NCBI GenBank assembly: GCA_028532985.1
Contig: JANCIK010000001.1
Coordinates: 2,294,001 to 2,358,000 of the forward strand
DNA: 64,000 nucleotides
Direction: 5' to 3'
Origin: Stropharia rugosoannulata
Taxonomy: Eukaryota; Basidiomycota; Agaricomycetes; Agaricales; Strophariaceae
A model generated the notes under the pieces. It did no database searches and was not told the origin of the DNA. It saw only the letters and a list, made by a program, of their open reading frames with translations. The translations under genes were made by a program, and so were the position numbers. This document shows, one piece after another, positions 32,472 through 46,089 of this stretch. Numbering within the stretch: the first letter of the stretch is position 1; each line of letters opens with the position of its first letter.

Positions 32472-34345
32472 ATGCCTGATAGCAGCGCATCGTCCAGGCG
32501 CCCGCCCGTCTTGCGCTTCCTAGATGGGTTCCCGGACCAATGTACACCCGCAAACAGGAAGTGTTGTGCTGTCGGGATCACATGCAGTGGTTGGGCATGG
32601 CTACCATATCAAGATATACGACCTGACCGTGTCGGATGTCCCCACTTTCACCGTCGACACGAAGGAGCTGGGCTTGACGGATGTGAAAGTGACATGTGGA
32701 GGTCAGGCCCACGTCAAGTAAGGCCGACATCGGCTTGTTGATCTGGGTCGGGACGAGGGAAGGCCATCTCTTCGAGCTCGATATGCGCACCCCGCTCGAG
32801 GCACAAAATACGCTGCGCATCTTCACACCGTTACACACCTCTTCAGATACGGACGCTCCATGATATCCCTCGACGAGTCTGGAAGGACATTTATTTTCTC
32901 GCCCGACCCAGACGACGACGAAGATATCACGCTGTTTACTATGATGCCGCGCGTCATGCGGACAACAGACAAGCAGGACTTTGTAAAGCTTATAGATGGA
33001 AAGTTGTGGACAGCTGCACGCGCTGACCACCACGACTCTGAGTGGGCAGCCAGAACGGGATGATATCTGTCTACAATGTCGCGGTCCGGCCCTGGCTTGT
33101 GACGAATTGTTGGAGTGCACATGCAGGCGTGCCGGTGCTCAAGCTTGTTGCAGACTACTTTGCGATAGAGAAGGTTGGGCGGCTATGCGAGTGTAGGTCG
33201 GGACGACCATATGCGCATCTGGGACGGGCTGCTAGGCGCAGACTGGATTGGTGAGTTTCAGGTATTGCGCATACTTAGAGTGCAATTACTAATTCAAGTA
33301 TAGACAACGAGCTGGTGAAGTGCGAGGCGTCGTTCTCGTCCTTCCACGATATCACTGTCAATGTGCTTGTCGTCTCATGGAACTGCAATTCTGCGCGGCC
33401 AGACGCTCTTACGGGGGAGAACGAAAGCTTCCTAGCCGATGCGCAGCGCCGGACGTGATCGTATTCGGACTGCAGGAGGTGATTGATCTCGAGAGCAGGA
33501 AAATGGTTGCCAAAAATGCGATACTCGGAGGGAAGAAGAAGGCGGAGGACGGTGGTCTGTCAGACAAAGTCGCTGGGGCGTACAAGCGTTGGTACGACCG
33601 CCTGATCATGGTCGTCAAGACAGCGATGCCCAGGGATGTTCCCTATTGCGTTGTTCACACCGAGAGTCTTGTCGGCCTGTTCTCATGCATTTTTGTGAAA
33701 AATACGGAAAGAGGAAAGTTTGATGACGTCGCCATCACTACAATTAAGAGGGGAATGGGGGGAAGGTACGGGAATAAGGTAATTATATGCGTGGAACTGT
33801 AAGGATAAAGAGCTAAACGGCCTATTTTACAGGGTGGCATCGTTGCATGTTTTGTGGTTGGCGACTCTTCGCTTTGCTTCATGAACTGCCATCTGGCTGC
33901 TGGTCAAAAGGCCGTTCGGCGGAGGAACGCAGACATCGCGAGTATGCTGGAGGACAGGGCGGTGTTTGCACCCGCCGAACATCCATTTGCTTACGTCGGC
34001 GGCGGGGATGGAACAATGATTCTTGACCATGAATTTGTCATCGTAAAGTCTACTGTGCCGTTCATGACCTACCTTGCTAATAATAATGTAGCTCAACAGC
34101 GATCTCAACTATTGTATTTGTATTGACCACCGCCGCGACGCAATCATAGCTTCCATCAATGCCAACGACCGTGCGCCCCTTATCCAGCACGATCAGCTTC
34201 TGCAATAGATCAAAACCAACCGTGGCTGTCGCCTCAGAGGCTTCGCCGAGGGCCCATTGACATTCGCGCTGACATACGAGTATGACCCACGTTCGAACGA
34301 GTACGATACGTCTGGAGAGGATGGGCCTAGAGAACTTACTGAATG
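32472..34345 (+). pseudogene. Decayed inositol polyphosphate 5-phosphatase with WD40-like N-terminus
   Basis: Pieces in order and in several frames: GRAHVK..LLIWVGTREGHLFELDMRT and MISLDESGRTFIFSPDPD (propeller part), then the catalytic IPPc domain: LVVSWNCNSARPDAL, VIVFGLQEVIDLESRK, GRYGNKGGI (after an intron at 33779), FMNCHLAAGQ and YVGGGDGTMILDHE. The GDLNYRI-type motif that should follow is not found; instead the frame shifts, an in-frame TAG follows HDQLLQ (34205-34210), and EGPLTFALTYEYDPRSNEYDT continues behind it. The enzyme family removes the 5-phosphate from membrane phosphoinositides. This copy cannot encode a full enzyme. Confidence 0.82.
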
Positions 34346-35133
34346 TGGTGTGCAACTGAGCATTCAATTTTTGCCGGTCAGCAAATGATCAACTTTTGCT
34401 TTTACATCTTGGATGGACTCGCAACTGCTATGCCTGCCCCCAAATCGACGACTGCATTCCGCTGCTTCTCCACATCTTGCTCTTCCGAGGACTGGATGGA
34501 GGAGTTTAGAGGCGTCGATTTCCCATCGGGTCTGGACGATGGGTTCGTCGCTAGGGGCGTACTTGCGTGGGTGTTGGCGCGTCGTTATGGTCGATGCGCA
34601 AGAGACCGTCGCGGAACTGGTTGACGCGGAGCGCTGCGAGCGTGTGGAGAAGGTCGCGGCGCTCGAATACCGTGGGCTATGTGACGCGGCCTGGCGCAGC
34701 TGTTGTCCCCCTTTTATGAGGGCACCTTCCAGGTAAGTGACTTAAACATAATGTATCTATTGTTAGTTTCAGCTAATTAAACGCGATCCGCGCAGAAACA
34801 AGAACTTGGTTCTGCGGCGGATATCGCGACGCATACGCTGCTGAAGCAGTCGGTGCAGCGCAGCCTGCGCTCGAAACTGCTTGCACAGTGGGCGATCGAG
34901 CCTGAGACACTCGTAGAGAGTACATCTCGATATACACGGCCTAGGACCGAGGGATTAAGCAATAGGACGGTCCTGCTCCCCGTTACCATGAACGAGAAAG
35001 CATCCATGTTCGTGATGAAGATCCAATGTCGTCTGCACTCCATGCTGCGTAGAGTACAGCGTTGCAGGCGGTGGCTACCCAGCAATATTAGCAGCAGTGC
35101 TAGGAACTTTTTGCACCAATACCTCATATAACC
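34346..35133 (+). pseudogene. Unidentified coding remnant
   Basis: WMEEFRGVDFPSGLDDGFVAR and AQETVAELVDAERCERVEKVAALEYRG lie in different plus-strand frames, then an intron-like GTAAGT..CGCAG (34733-34795) leads to KQELGSAADIATHTLLKQSVQRSL. Predicted helical; source gene not recognised. The frame switches mean it is broken. Confidence 0.35.
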
Positions 35134-36470
35134 ATGCTGAGTCGCCTGATGTCCTCGATAGCAACAACGGCCGCTGCTGCGGCGCTCTTCGGTAGCGCTT
35201 TCCTCCTCCCTTCCATGTTCACCCACGTAGACGCCCCATCAATACCGAGAGATCCCCCACCTCCGGCGCTCCTAAGGTACTCCGCATCTGCCTCACCTCC
35301 ATCACTGTCGTCGTCGCTTAGCGCCGGGCGAGACTTCTTCTTCGGTGTGCGTGGGCCGCCGTCACTAGACGTTGATGCATTGCTCGTACCTGATGTCGTT
35401 GAACCTGTGGTGCTCGTAGGAGGGCCTGGAGAGTACATAGCCGCGGCGGACCCAGGACGCACAGGGGGCGTAGAGAAGTTGTCCGGGTCAATATAACCAT
35501 GTGTACCGCAGTGGGAGGTCGGTAGGCGAGGGACGACGATGCGCAGGCTGCGGAGCGGCTTCTAGTGAGGAGCGCGGCTCAAGGTCAGTGTCTAAGTCCA
35601 GTGCGTTAGCGGATGACGAGGATGTATGAGGTGGATGGAAGTACGGCAGCAGCAGAAGAGCGCTTCTTGCGCGTCGGACCGTCCGTTGTACCAGGCAGAG
35701 GATCTGGTTTACGCATTTTCCTGGGCACATTCGTGAGTCATGGGTAAGTAGGGTACACCACTAAAGAGTGTGTTCAGTACGCACGTATTCAATTTCGGTT
35801 CGAGCATCTTGATCCTGGCCTATGATCATCACATCTATCTCCCCGCGGATAGCTGCATACTCCTCAGCCTCCTCAGCACGTCCAGTCTCCAATCGTATAG
35901 GCGAACCGAAAGCGGGAATGGCAGATCGCGAAACAGATAGAGTCTCTGTTAATTTCCAGTAGACCGAGTTTTCCGTGGTTTGGACAAATGGGAACCGGTC
36001 GATAATTGCTCAGGTTCTTGACCGATCGGTAAAGGGCCAGTTCTCGTGGGCGACGCGTTTCGGGTTGGGAGCGGCAGTTTCGATGCAGATAGGCGGGGTT
36101 TCTGCCTCGCCCTCTTGCTGACGGAGCTTGCGTGTGGGCGTTCCTCCTCTGATGACGGTTCTTCCTCTTCGTGAATTCCAGGAACGTTAGGTGGCCGGGC
36201 AATGCGGTTGAAAAGCGAGGATCCGGTCTCTGGGTCTATGCTGGGCTCCCGCCGACGTGCGCGCGGCGACGATGGTATGGGGTTCGACGCCGGTGATTGT
36301 TTGATGTTGTAGGAGTCGCGCAGAAAGCTGAGGTGTTTTACGAGAGTCTGGGATTATAATGGCCGTTAGTACCGAGCCACTGTTCTTCCAGCACTTCGAC
36401 AGCCCGCTGTACCCTACGCTGCGCTTCCTCCATAAATGTGAGTAGTCAGCCTTGCCCTGTGTGTCCATCC
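35134..36470 (-). other. Possible decayed minus-strand gene, Ser/Pro-rich
   Basis: Minus frames include EEAQRRVQRAVEVLEEQWLG (about 36430-36370), EEAEEYAAIRGEIDVMIIGQDQDARTEI (about 35880-35790) with a GTGCGT donor, RKMRKPDPLPGTTDGPTRKKRSS (about 35725-35650) and a Gly/Ser/Asp-rich end to 35134. They follow each other as exons would, but frames and a start could not be closed. Not recognised. Confidence 0.3.
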
Positions 36471-36651
36471 AGTTTTGTCTGCGCGTCTGCTATATCGGGC
36501 GGCTATCTGAATTACATATTTGTTGATGGCGTAGTCACTCTCGGTCCATGAATCGGCACATAGGCGCTAATAATAGGCATTTGATAAGTTCGATCTTCCC
36601 ATCTTCCAACGCCCATTCTTTCTCTAATGAGCCTACCCGTATAGGCCTCTT

Positions 36652-37700
36652 GTGCGGGCGAAGCCCCTGTTGGCAAGTGGCCAGCACGACGCCATACATG
36701 ATCGAAACGGAGCACCCGGGCCACCGCCCATGGCCAATCGGCGCTCCAGCTTCCGACGCGCTCTCCATGACCTGAAAGACCGTTCCTTAAAGGCCGTACA
36801 GCGCTTGAGGTCATTGAATACCAGAGGAGACGCACAGACAAGGGCACGTCGGCTGATACACTCGCGGTCGCTGTCCGACTTCAAAATGGCCAGCTCACAA
36901 GCGGGGACGTCGCTTGGGTTGTTTCCGGAATCTTCAACCGAGCGGAAACGCGTGCCGGCTCTTTCACCAGTATCGGAAAGAGAGCCAACGAATGTTCCTA
37001 GCGCGAATGGGCAGGCTGGGTCATCACCACCTCCTGCACTCAGCGATATCAAAACCCTGCATATACTCCGTCGGGGGACGTTGCTTACCAAGGCGGCTCT
37101 TTCGACTTGAAGCGGATCTTGGCCAGATTGTATGGGCCTCCAAGACGCAGAAGCTCAGTGAGTAGCTCTTACACTCACCATTAGTAATTGTCGCTCAAAT
37201 ATGCAGTCCCCATTGAGTGTATCAAGGAAATTCGTTCGGGAGAAGATATCCGTTACACAAGAGAATATCTACACTTGGCCGAGGAATACCAGGACCGCTG
37301 GCTCAGTATCATCTACATACTCGATGGCAACTATAAAACTCTGCATTTGATTGCTCCCGACCACCAAACGTTTGAGATGTGGAACCATAGCCTTCGCGCC
37401 CTCTTTTCAATCAGGCAGGAACTAATGCGCGGCCTAGGGAATGGTTAAATGCGGCAAGCTCTCTGGGAGAAGCAGTACTGGAAAGCGGCGGACGAAGAGC
37501 CGGACCATAAGCTGCCATTTAGCGAGATTGAGGGACTCTGTAGGAAGCTGAATGTTAATGTCAATCGGGAAGACCTTCTGAGGATGTTCAAGGTAAGCAT
37601 CTAGCTCTTATATTCGATTTTCTGTTGAGGAATAATGAAGTTAATAATGGCAAGCCGATGTTCACAGTCGTCACTACCTCGACTTCGATGATTTCAGACT
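36652..37700 (+). pseudogene. N-terminal fragment of phosphoinositide-specific phospholipase C
   Basis: A basic Ser-rich start (ANRRSSFRRALHDLKDRSLKAV) leads to LHILRRGTLLTK, then out of frame RLEADLGQIVWASKTQK, and after an intron YAVPIECIKEIRSGEDIRY, DRWLSIIYILDGNYKTLHLIA and FEMWNHSLRALFSIRQELM, the PH domain of fungal PLC. LWEKQYWKAADE and the EF-hand-like LPFSEIEGLCRKLNVNVNREDLLRMFK follow. The frame shift near 37095 and a stop after YLDFDDFRL (about 37695) end it; no X or Y catalytic domains follow. The intact enzyme cleaves PIP2. Confidence 0.82.
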
Positions 37701-38155
37701 GTGATTTCATCAAAGGTGACCTCCCAACGATACACTCAGCGCCGAGGATGCCTCAAGAATATGGGAGAGGCGAGCGCCTGTGACTCTAGACGCAGTATAT
37801 GAACTGACGTCGCGCTATAATGCAAAGGTTGTGGTTGCACCGAGCGCCAAACGCGTTTTCACAGACGCCGAATATCAGAAGGTTCTTTGCCAGTCTGAAT
37901 GCTGCAGTCGGAGGTGTCCTACGCCGTTTCTAGGCTGGCTCACAGCTCGGTTCTCGCGTCAATTCATGCAATTTCGTAGTGGGAACCAAGGAGCCTCCAA
38001 GTTACACAATGACCTCGCATTTTGGATCTATGTAGCACTCAGGAGACTGTAGGCGTGTTCGTGAAGCGCCCAAATTTAGCCAACAGTGAACACGGTAACT
38101 CCGCAAAGAATTACTGGGTACATGTAATTGTTTCTTGCCTCATGCCGTCACGACG
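37701..38155. other. No supported gene
   Basis: One 90-codon ORF (37780-38052) without recognised similarity. Likely spacer between two gene fragments. Confidence 0.3.
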
Positions 38156-38475
38156 ATGTCCATAGACTTGGAATGGATCAAGCTGGACGCATCTTTGGCA
38201 TCGTACCTCGTCGACGTACTCACTAAACAGCCAGGAAATGCAAAGAGGCCATCATTTATCGGGCCCATCGAGGTCACATCACTAGAATTCGGCTGTCGTC
38301 CCAGACGTGGAACTGGTGGACCTGCGTGACATATACCGCGATTTTTTAGAAAACGACGAGGATGAATCAGAGCGGGACCCCATTAAAGTCACAGAAGGAC
38401 CTGAGGATGTTGATGGCTTCGAGTGGGTATCCCGGCGCGCGGTTGGTCGCGAGGAGACGCTAGCATACCAGCTGA

Positions 38476-38478
<3 letters not shown>
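38156..38478 (+). pseudogene. MDM12: 5' fragment of MDM12 (ERMES subunit)
   Basis: Starts MSIDLEWIKLDASLASYLVD and continues RPSFIGPIEVTSLEFG, a close match to the N-terminus of fungal Mdm12, the SMP-domain protein of the ER-mitochondria tether. After EFG the frame changes by one base (about 38293) and continues PDVELVDLRDIYRDFLENDEDE and [24 protein letters not shown]. It stops matching at LAYQ near 38478, where an ELP3 fragment in the opposite direction begins. The remaining SMP domain is absent. Confidence 0.85.
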
Positions 38479-40565
<2,087 letters not shown>

Positions 40566-40765
40566 AGTAGATATTCTTATTAAGTGTCCAAAGTCTCTCG
40601 TAAATAAATACAGGAGATATTCCTATTGAATATCTAAAGTTTGTGGTAGATAAATGTAGAACATGTTCTCATTAAGCATCCAAAGTATCCTGTAGATACA
40701 CGTAGAAGATATTCTCCTTAACTATTCGAAGTCTCCGCTGCATAAATGCTAGAGATATTTTCAAT
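40566..40765. repeat. 46-bp tandem repeat, about 4.3 copies
   Basis: Units begin at 40566, 40612, 40658, 40704 and 40751 (partial), each like AG(G/A)AGATATTCTCATTAAG.ATC.AAAGT...GTAGATAAATGT. Copies differ at roughly a quarter of sites. AT-rich, noncoding. Confidence 0.85.
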
Positions 40766-42528
40766 GTGACTACTGTGTGTTCACTGTATATCCCGGGTAG
40801 GTGCATAGTCTGTTCAAACAAAAATTCAAAGGATTCATTTTTAATATGTTCAGCCTAATGCATCAGAAATATGTGTCAGAAGTCATTAAATTTTTATTCT
40901 AAAACAATACGGTAGATACCAGACGAGAGATACACAGGAGATAATGCCTATATGTCTCAAATGTGTCCCGCTGAATAAAATCGAAACTAATTAAAAATAA
41001 GTTTCGGTTGTATTCGCGTGAACACATGCAAGTTTGCCCACAGTGTGAGGTGGTTGTGACAGTGCCCATGCAGAAGGTGCCAAAGCAGAAGAAGCAGAAG
41101 GTAACTGCCAGTGCTAAGGCCAGTGAAAACAAGGCCACTATTAAGCCTGTAGCCAAGAATGCAAAGGGGCCAGCCAGCAGGATGCTGGTGGCTGGCCCAT
41201 CATAACAACTGGCAGCAACAAAATTGCAAGAATTTGTCTTGGACACAGAGGATAAAAGCAAATTTGAGGAGGACAAAAAGGAAGAGAAAGAGGTTTGGCA
41301 TCCTGCAAAGAGGAACAAGGGCAAGGCAACCCAAAGCATGTTAGGACTTTGAAGGCAAAGCCTATAAATGTTATAGAGTAGTGCCTTGGTACTATGAAAC
41401 ATAGTGTAACATCAATCTATAAATATACTATGTTTCATAATGCCATTAGTGGATACTATTAGACTAATAAAACATCTGGGCTACTAAAGCTAATGATACT
41501 TTAAATTTGTCACAAAGGCTATGGGGTGATTTTCCGGCATATGGGATGGGCATCCAAGCAATACCATCCACCAACATGATGTAGCACATTTTCCGACGGA
41601 AGAAGTCCCAATAGCATACATGGACACTATTCTACAGGTGTATCCTTAGGCTGCAGAACAATTTCCATCAATGACAGAGAAGCCACTCATACAAGACATA
41701 TGAGCAGCTGAGAAGCTGCAGACCCAACCTTTCTGAACATAATATACTAGCAGCTTTTTACCAATTGAAAGCAGTTGGGAGTTAATCAAGTAATAGGATG
41801 TCAGACTGTGCCAGGATGCAAATATCATATCTGGCAGAATATTATTTCAATCAATCTTGTCATAGGAACAGCAATGCTGATAATTCCTCTACATCAGGAA
41901 AAACACTTTTGCAGAAAAAGTCTTTTAATTTTTTAAAAAGACTTAAAAAGACTCAAAAAGACCCCAGGAGACCTGGGTCTCTAGGAGACTTTTAAAGCAA
42001 AGTCTCCAGGTATCAAACTTTTAAAGATTTTTTTATGTCTCTAGGAGTCTTTTTAATGTCTTTTTATGTGTCCATAATGTCTCTAGATGTCTCTAAATTT
42101 CTTTTAATGTTACATTTTTGCTTGATAAAAACATTAAAAATATGACCTCATTTTAGCCAACTCACTACTACATATATTAGATTGTTTTTGTAAGTGTATT
42201 TGTAAGTAGGTAATTAGGTATATTTAAATGTACTTAAGATTTGTCATGAAGTAACTATATTAGTCAGCACATTACATCACCGTGCTGAAAGCTAAGGTCC
42301 CACTTGGTCTGAATTCAACCTATTTTGGTTGCATAATATGTACAAACAACATAGTAGAGCTTGCAACTGGGATCCTGCTAACCAATGTTGGTACAATACC
42401 AATGAATTTTTTCAATTGATAAGATCAGATAATGCACGGATAAGATTAGATAACCTCCAATGTATGTATTCTGAGGGTAAACAATTCATATATTTGTATC
42501 TATCGTGTTTACAGGGACTATAGAATTG
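40766..42528. repeat. AT-rich repetitive noncoding region
   Basis: No gene supported. About 41385-41455 contains an inverted pair (ACTATGAAACATAGT / ACTATGTTTCATAAT), and a related string recurs at 47005-47075 (GGTACCATACATAATAGTGTAACCAGGATCTAAATATATACTAT). 41920-42115 is low-complexity with many GTCTCTAG / AAGACT words. This may be the noncoding 3' part of the neighbouring Helitron. Confidence 0.5.
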
Positions 42529-42672
42529 TTACAATTCACCATGACATAATTTTTCTTTTGTTAAGCAGGCCAACTCTTCCAATTGTATCATTTCTTGGTA
42601 AAGTTCTTTGTTAGGGTGCTCCATAAACAGTTTCTCATTGAAGTTGCATAGAAGTTGTATGTTCTGTCTTCC

Positions 42673-42676
42673 CCGG
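42673..42676. repeat. Left target-site duplication CCGG of the solo LTR
   Basis: CCGG directly before the LTR TG. The partner is 43888-43891. The reading frame of the interrupted helicase proves that one copy is duplicated. Confidence 0.85.
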
Positions 42677-43887
42677 TGATAGGGCTGCTTTTTGGCTACA
42701 GGTGTAAACAGTCAGAAGTCCCATTGGTGGGATAGCTGCGCGCAGGAAACACAGAGGGACTAGAGTGGAGCCCGACTCATAGTCTATAGCTATCAGCGCG
42801 CTTTATGACTATAAGCACCTGCGTGCACCGTATCGCGAGAGGGATTGGTCAGCAAGCTGCACAGTCTAGAGTGCATAGTTTGGCCGTCTGTGCAAGCGAT
42901 CGGAGGGGCATAGAACGGTTAAGCACCAGCGAAGTGCGGTGTGAGTACAGCTGAGCAAGTACCAAGGGCGGTGTGAAGGGCTGTGCATGCATCTCATGTG
43001 CGCGCATTGCAAAGGCAGAATTTGCCTAAGTCCACACATCATGTGACTGTGGCGGCGTGCATCAAAAAGACGCACAAAAGCCCGAGGGAACAAACGACAT
43101 GTGCGCAGCGAATGCCAAGGGGCTGGAACACTAAAGGGAAGCCCGGGTGCGATGCACGGACCTTTGGCTGTGTGTTGCTAGTATTTACTTTACCTTATCA
43201 TTAGTACACATGTGTGCATCGCATATAAACCTGTATCCTGGTCTATAGTAATTTAAGCAATTGTCTACCCACTAGATCTGTGTACTGGGTTCCGTCCCAG
43301 GCTGTCAGCGGGCTGTGTTTAGCTTTTGTTAGGGTTTTAACTGTGAAGTGTTTGTGAATCATAGGAGTTTTGGATAGCTTCTGGCCACCGGGTCACTTGG
43401 AGAGCTCAGTGAGGAGTCAGTACAGCCATGTACGAAAACTTGCACTGTAGTGTTTAGACTGTGAGACTGCACTGCCGGGTGAAAGACTTTGGAGAGTCTT
43501 GGATTGTTGGACCTTGGAGAGTCCGCACATTGTACAAGGTCACCGGACCCGGAAGTGCGCGCAGCGAAGCTGTTCGCTAAAAACAACTTATTTCATTTAT
43601 CATTTTGCCTAGTGCACGCCACTAGCAACCGAGCTCTATCTGAGATTTACTAGAATTATACCCCTCCTTACAAACGAACTTGCAGGCACTACTTGCTATT
43701 ACAAAGACTAGAGGACACGAGGTGCGCACATCACATGCCCAGACCGGGAACCAGAGCAGAGTAAAGATTATACTAGCCGTTTAGTTGAGGGCATTCGCTT
43801 GATCTAAAGGATAGGATCTCGCTCTGCTGGGTGTGTGTGTGTGTTGTGTTTCGCGATTTCGAGTCTAGCTATGCAGTAGACCTCTCA
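42677..43887 (+). repeat. Solo LTR, element 2 family, inverted relative to element 2
   Basis: 1211 bp, the reverse complement of the 50232-51444 LTR with few differences, bounded TGATAGGG...CCTCTCA and flanked by CCGG on both sides. No internal element sequence follows on either side, so it is the usual product of LTR-LTR recombination. At the site where the element 2 LTR reads GCGTGCGATGCACGCAC it reads a degraded version. Confidence 0.92.
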
Positions 43888-43891
43888 CCGG
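43888..43891. repeat. Right target-site duplication CCGG of the solo LTR
   Basis: Matches 42673-42676. Confidence 0.85.
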
Positions 43892-45236
43892 CTCCTTGAC
43901 AATGCCACATAAATGTGAAATGTCATTAATGGAAATCATTTTCCAATGTCAACTATTATTGTCCCTAATGTTTGTCCTTGGCTCTTATAGTCCGTAAAGG
44001 CATAAGCAGCAGTCATTTGCAATTGTTGTTGTGTAATTTGCAATGATTCTTTTTTGCCACTCTTTTTTCCTGTTGTAATCCCAAACTGCACAGTAGCAGG
44101 TGTTATAGGAACAAGACCTGCAGGAATTCCTTGAAATCATACTTCCATTCCTTTATTTTGTTTGAAAAGCACCATTGCAGGTGGGTATTGTAGGTGGACT
44201 TCTCCTCTTTCAATTGTAGTCGGCAGCTCATGTGGGTCCAGAATGATATTGACAATTGTGCCTTGCATACCATTAGCAATGTCCACTTCTGTGGAGATGT
44301 TGTGTGTTATCATAACTTTTATGCCCACTGCAAGTTCTAGCAATTCTGATAGGTTGCCTGTTTGCTTTTCCGACATATCGGCTATTTTAACACGTGATTT
44401 CAGAGGAACACATGAGCCACTTTTGCCTATCATGTCTTCTGCAGGTGAGATGTACAACAACTGGTTTGTTTTCTTGCAATGCCTTCTTATTGCTGCTTTA
44501 TTCCACTTTTCTCATACAGCATGTCTCGGGGTAATGAGAATGCACTTGTCCCATGATGCTTTCAAGAAGTCTGGTATTTCACATTGTGTATCAGTGAGTA
44601 CCAATTTCTGTATTTCATCCAAATCCTGATATGTGCATTCTCCTTCTCAAAGTCAATGCAAAATTCCCATCCACTCTACGTCTTTCATTCACATCTGCTC
44701 TGTCAAGAACACAACAGTATCAAATTGCTCAAATATCTGTCTTCTTAGTTTGCATCTGTTATTGTCGTTTGTGGATTGTTTGTAGAGCAATGCTGCTTTC
44801 GCAATAGGTGGAAGTTGATACAAGTCTCCACACAATATGACATCCATTCCTCCAAATGGATTTGAAGGCCCTCCTTTCCCTTCAGATCCTGTCATGATTG
44901 CTGCTACTGCTGAAGCCAGACAGAGAATATCCTTTGTAAGCATAGAAATTTCATCAATTATCAGGAATTTGACCCCAAAAATATTGATGATTCATTTGTT
45001 CTTTGTTGCAGGCAAAGATTTGTCATACCAGTCATCAGATTTTTGTGTTTGTGGACCGAGGCCTGCCCATGCCAGGATAGAGCATCAGCCAGTTCTTCTT
45101 CATCTATGCCTTCCAGGTCATCCTCACCTGCACTCATGATGTGCTCATCATCAATGTAATCACCATCTTCTTGGGCAGACACATCGCCTTCGGCTGCTTC
45201 GTCCTGGTTGTCATATTCTTCAGAAAGTGTAGGCAA

Positions 45237-45974
45237 TATATTGCAGACTAAACAGGTTCAAGTGACCATTGTTTAGTATCAGGTGATTAATTGATCAACA
45301 CAGGTATGTGTGAGTAATCAGGCCAAAATTATGTATACCTTTAGTGCATGTAGGTTGCTTAGCATTCCCTTGCTTTATTTCTGTATACTCCTCAACAACC
45401 TTCTTGGGTGCAACCTTCTGCTGGGCTTCCTGAATGTTTCTCCTCTGGTGCTTGTAAAATTTAAATCACCAAACATATAACGGTCGACAGAAGACTCACA
45501 CTGAGTGGACCCTGATTGGCCATCAAGACTACCCTGACTAGCCTGCTTTCTGCCTTCCTGGATGAGCCAGACTACAAGGAGATGATATTCATGGCTTAAT
45601 CAAGATACATGGATGCAAGAATTACCCTTTTGCTCTTTGGCCTTCACTTTGGCAGATTGTGGGGCTGCAATGTTCAAGAAGGAGCAATTAATTGCTCTGC
45701 ATGCATATATGCAAGAAATGGGGCAACTAACTGTGAGCAGCATTATGCAGCTGCTGGGCTTCTGTGCATGCATGTTCTTCTTTGTGTGTGCACTGCAGAG
45801 CCTGTTCCTGCCTCTGCAGATCATTTGAACTGTTGAACTCTGGGACAATTTCATTGTCCCACTCCTTAGGCATCAAGAGCTTGGATATCCTACTGGAGAG
45901 ACATGTAAAGGAAGTTCACGAGCAGTGGGAAGGTCCAGAAGGAGTGGAGATTTTTTGTTGTTTATTTGTAACTG
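45237..45974. other. No supported gene
   Basis: Overlapping short ORFs on both strands (45600-45854) with no recognisable motif; Cys-rich in several frames because of TGCA-rich composition. Probably part of the decayed Helitron. Confidence 0.3.
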
Positions 45975-46089
45975 TTCACATAGGACAGTGGCTGGGTACC
46001 ATAGTTTACTGAAGTCCCATGATCTACGGTATACTAATAGTTTACTGAAGTCCCATATACTACGGTACCTAGCCACTGTCCTATGTGAA
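45975..46089. mobile_element. Small palindromic element (MITE-like), 115 bp
   Basis: Ends are inverted repeats of about 24 bp: TTCACATAGGACAGTGGCT at the left and its complement at the right (AGCCACTGTCCTATGTGAA), extending into GGGTACC/GGTACC. Inside, TAGTTTACTGAAGTCCCAT occurs twice as a direct repeat (46002-46020, 46038-46056). No clear target duplication seen. Confidence 0.7.

Larger units (their letters stand above)
42529..45236 (-). pseudogene. Helitron-type PIF1 helicase, decayed and split by a solo LTR
   Basis: Minus strand, in order: an acidic segment; FLIIDEISMLTKD (Walker B, near 44940) and GDLYQLPPI; a gap with frame changes; LLYISPAEDM and GIKVMITHN.STEVDIANGMQGTI; TAAYAFTDYKSQGQTL; then a TGA, followed in the same frame by HIYVALSRS up to 43888. 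After the solo LTR (42677-43887) the same frame resumes RGRQNIQLL and ends at TAA 42531-42529. Removing the LTR and one CCGG restores the hallmark ALSRSRGR motif. No Walker A or Rep domain is seen upstream. PIF1-like helicases of this kind in fungi usually belong to Helitrons. Confidence 0.85.

Noticed and set aside
45600..45854. Cys-rich small proteins in three frames
   Set aside because: Overlapping frames on both strands caused by TGCA-rich composition; no homologue or splice support.
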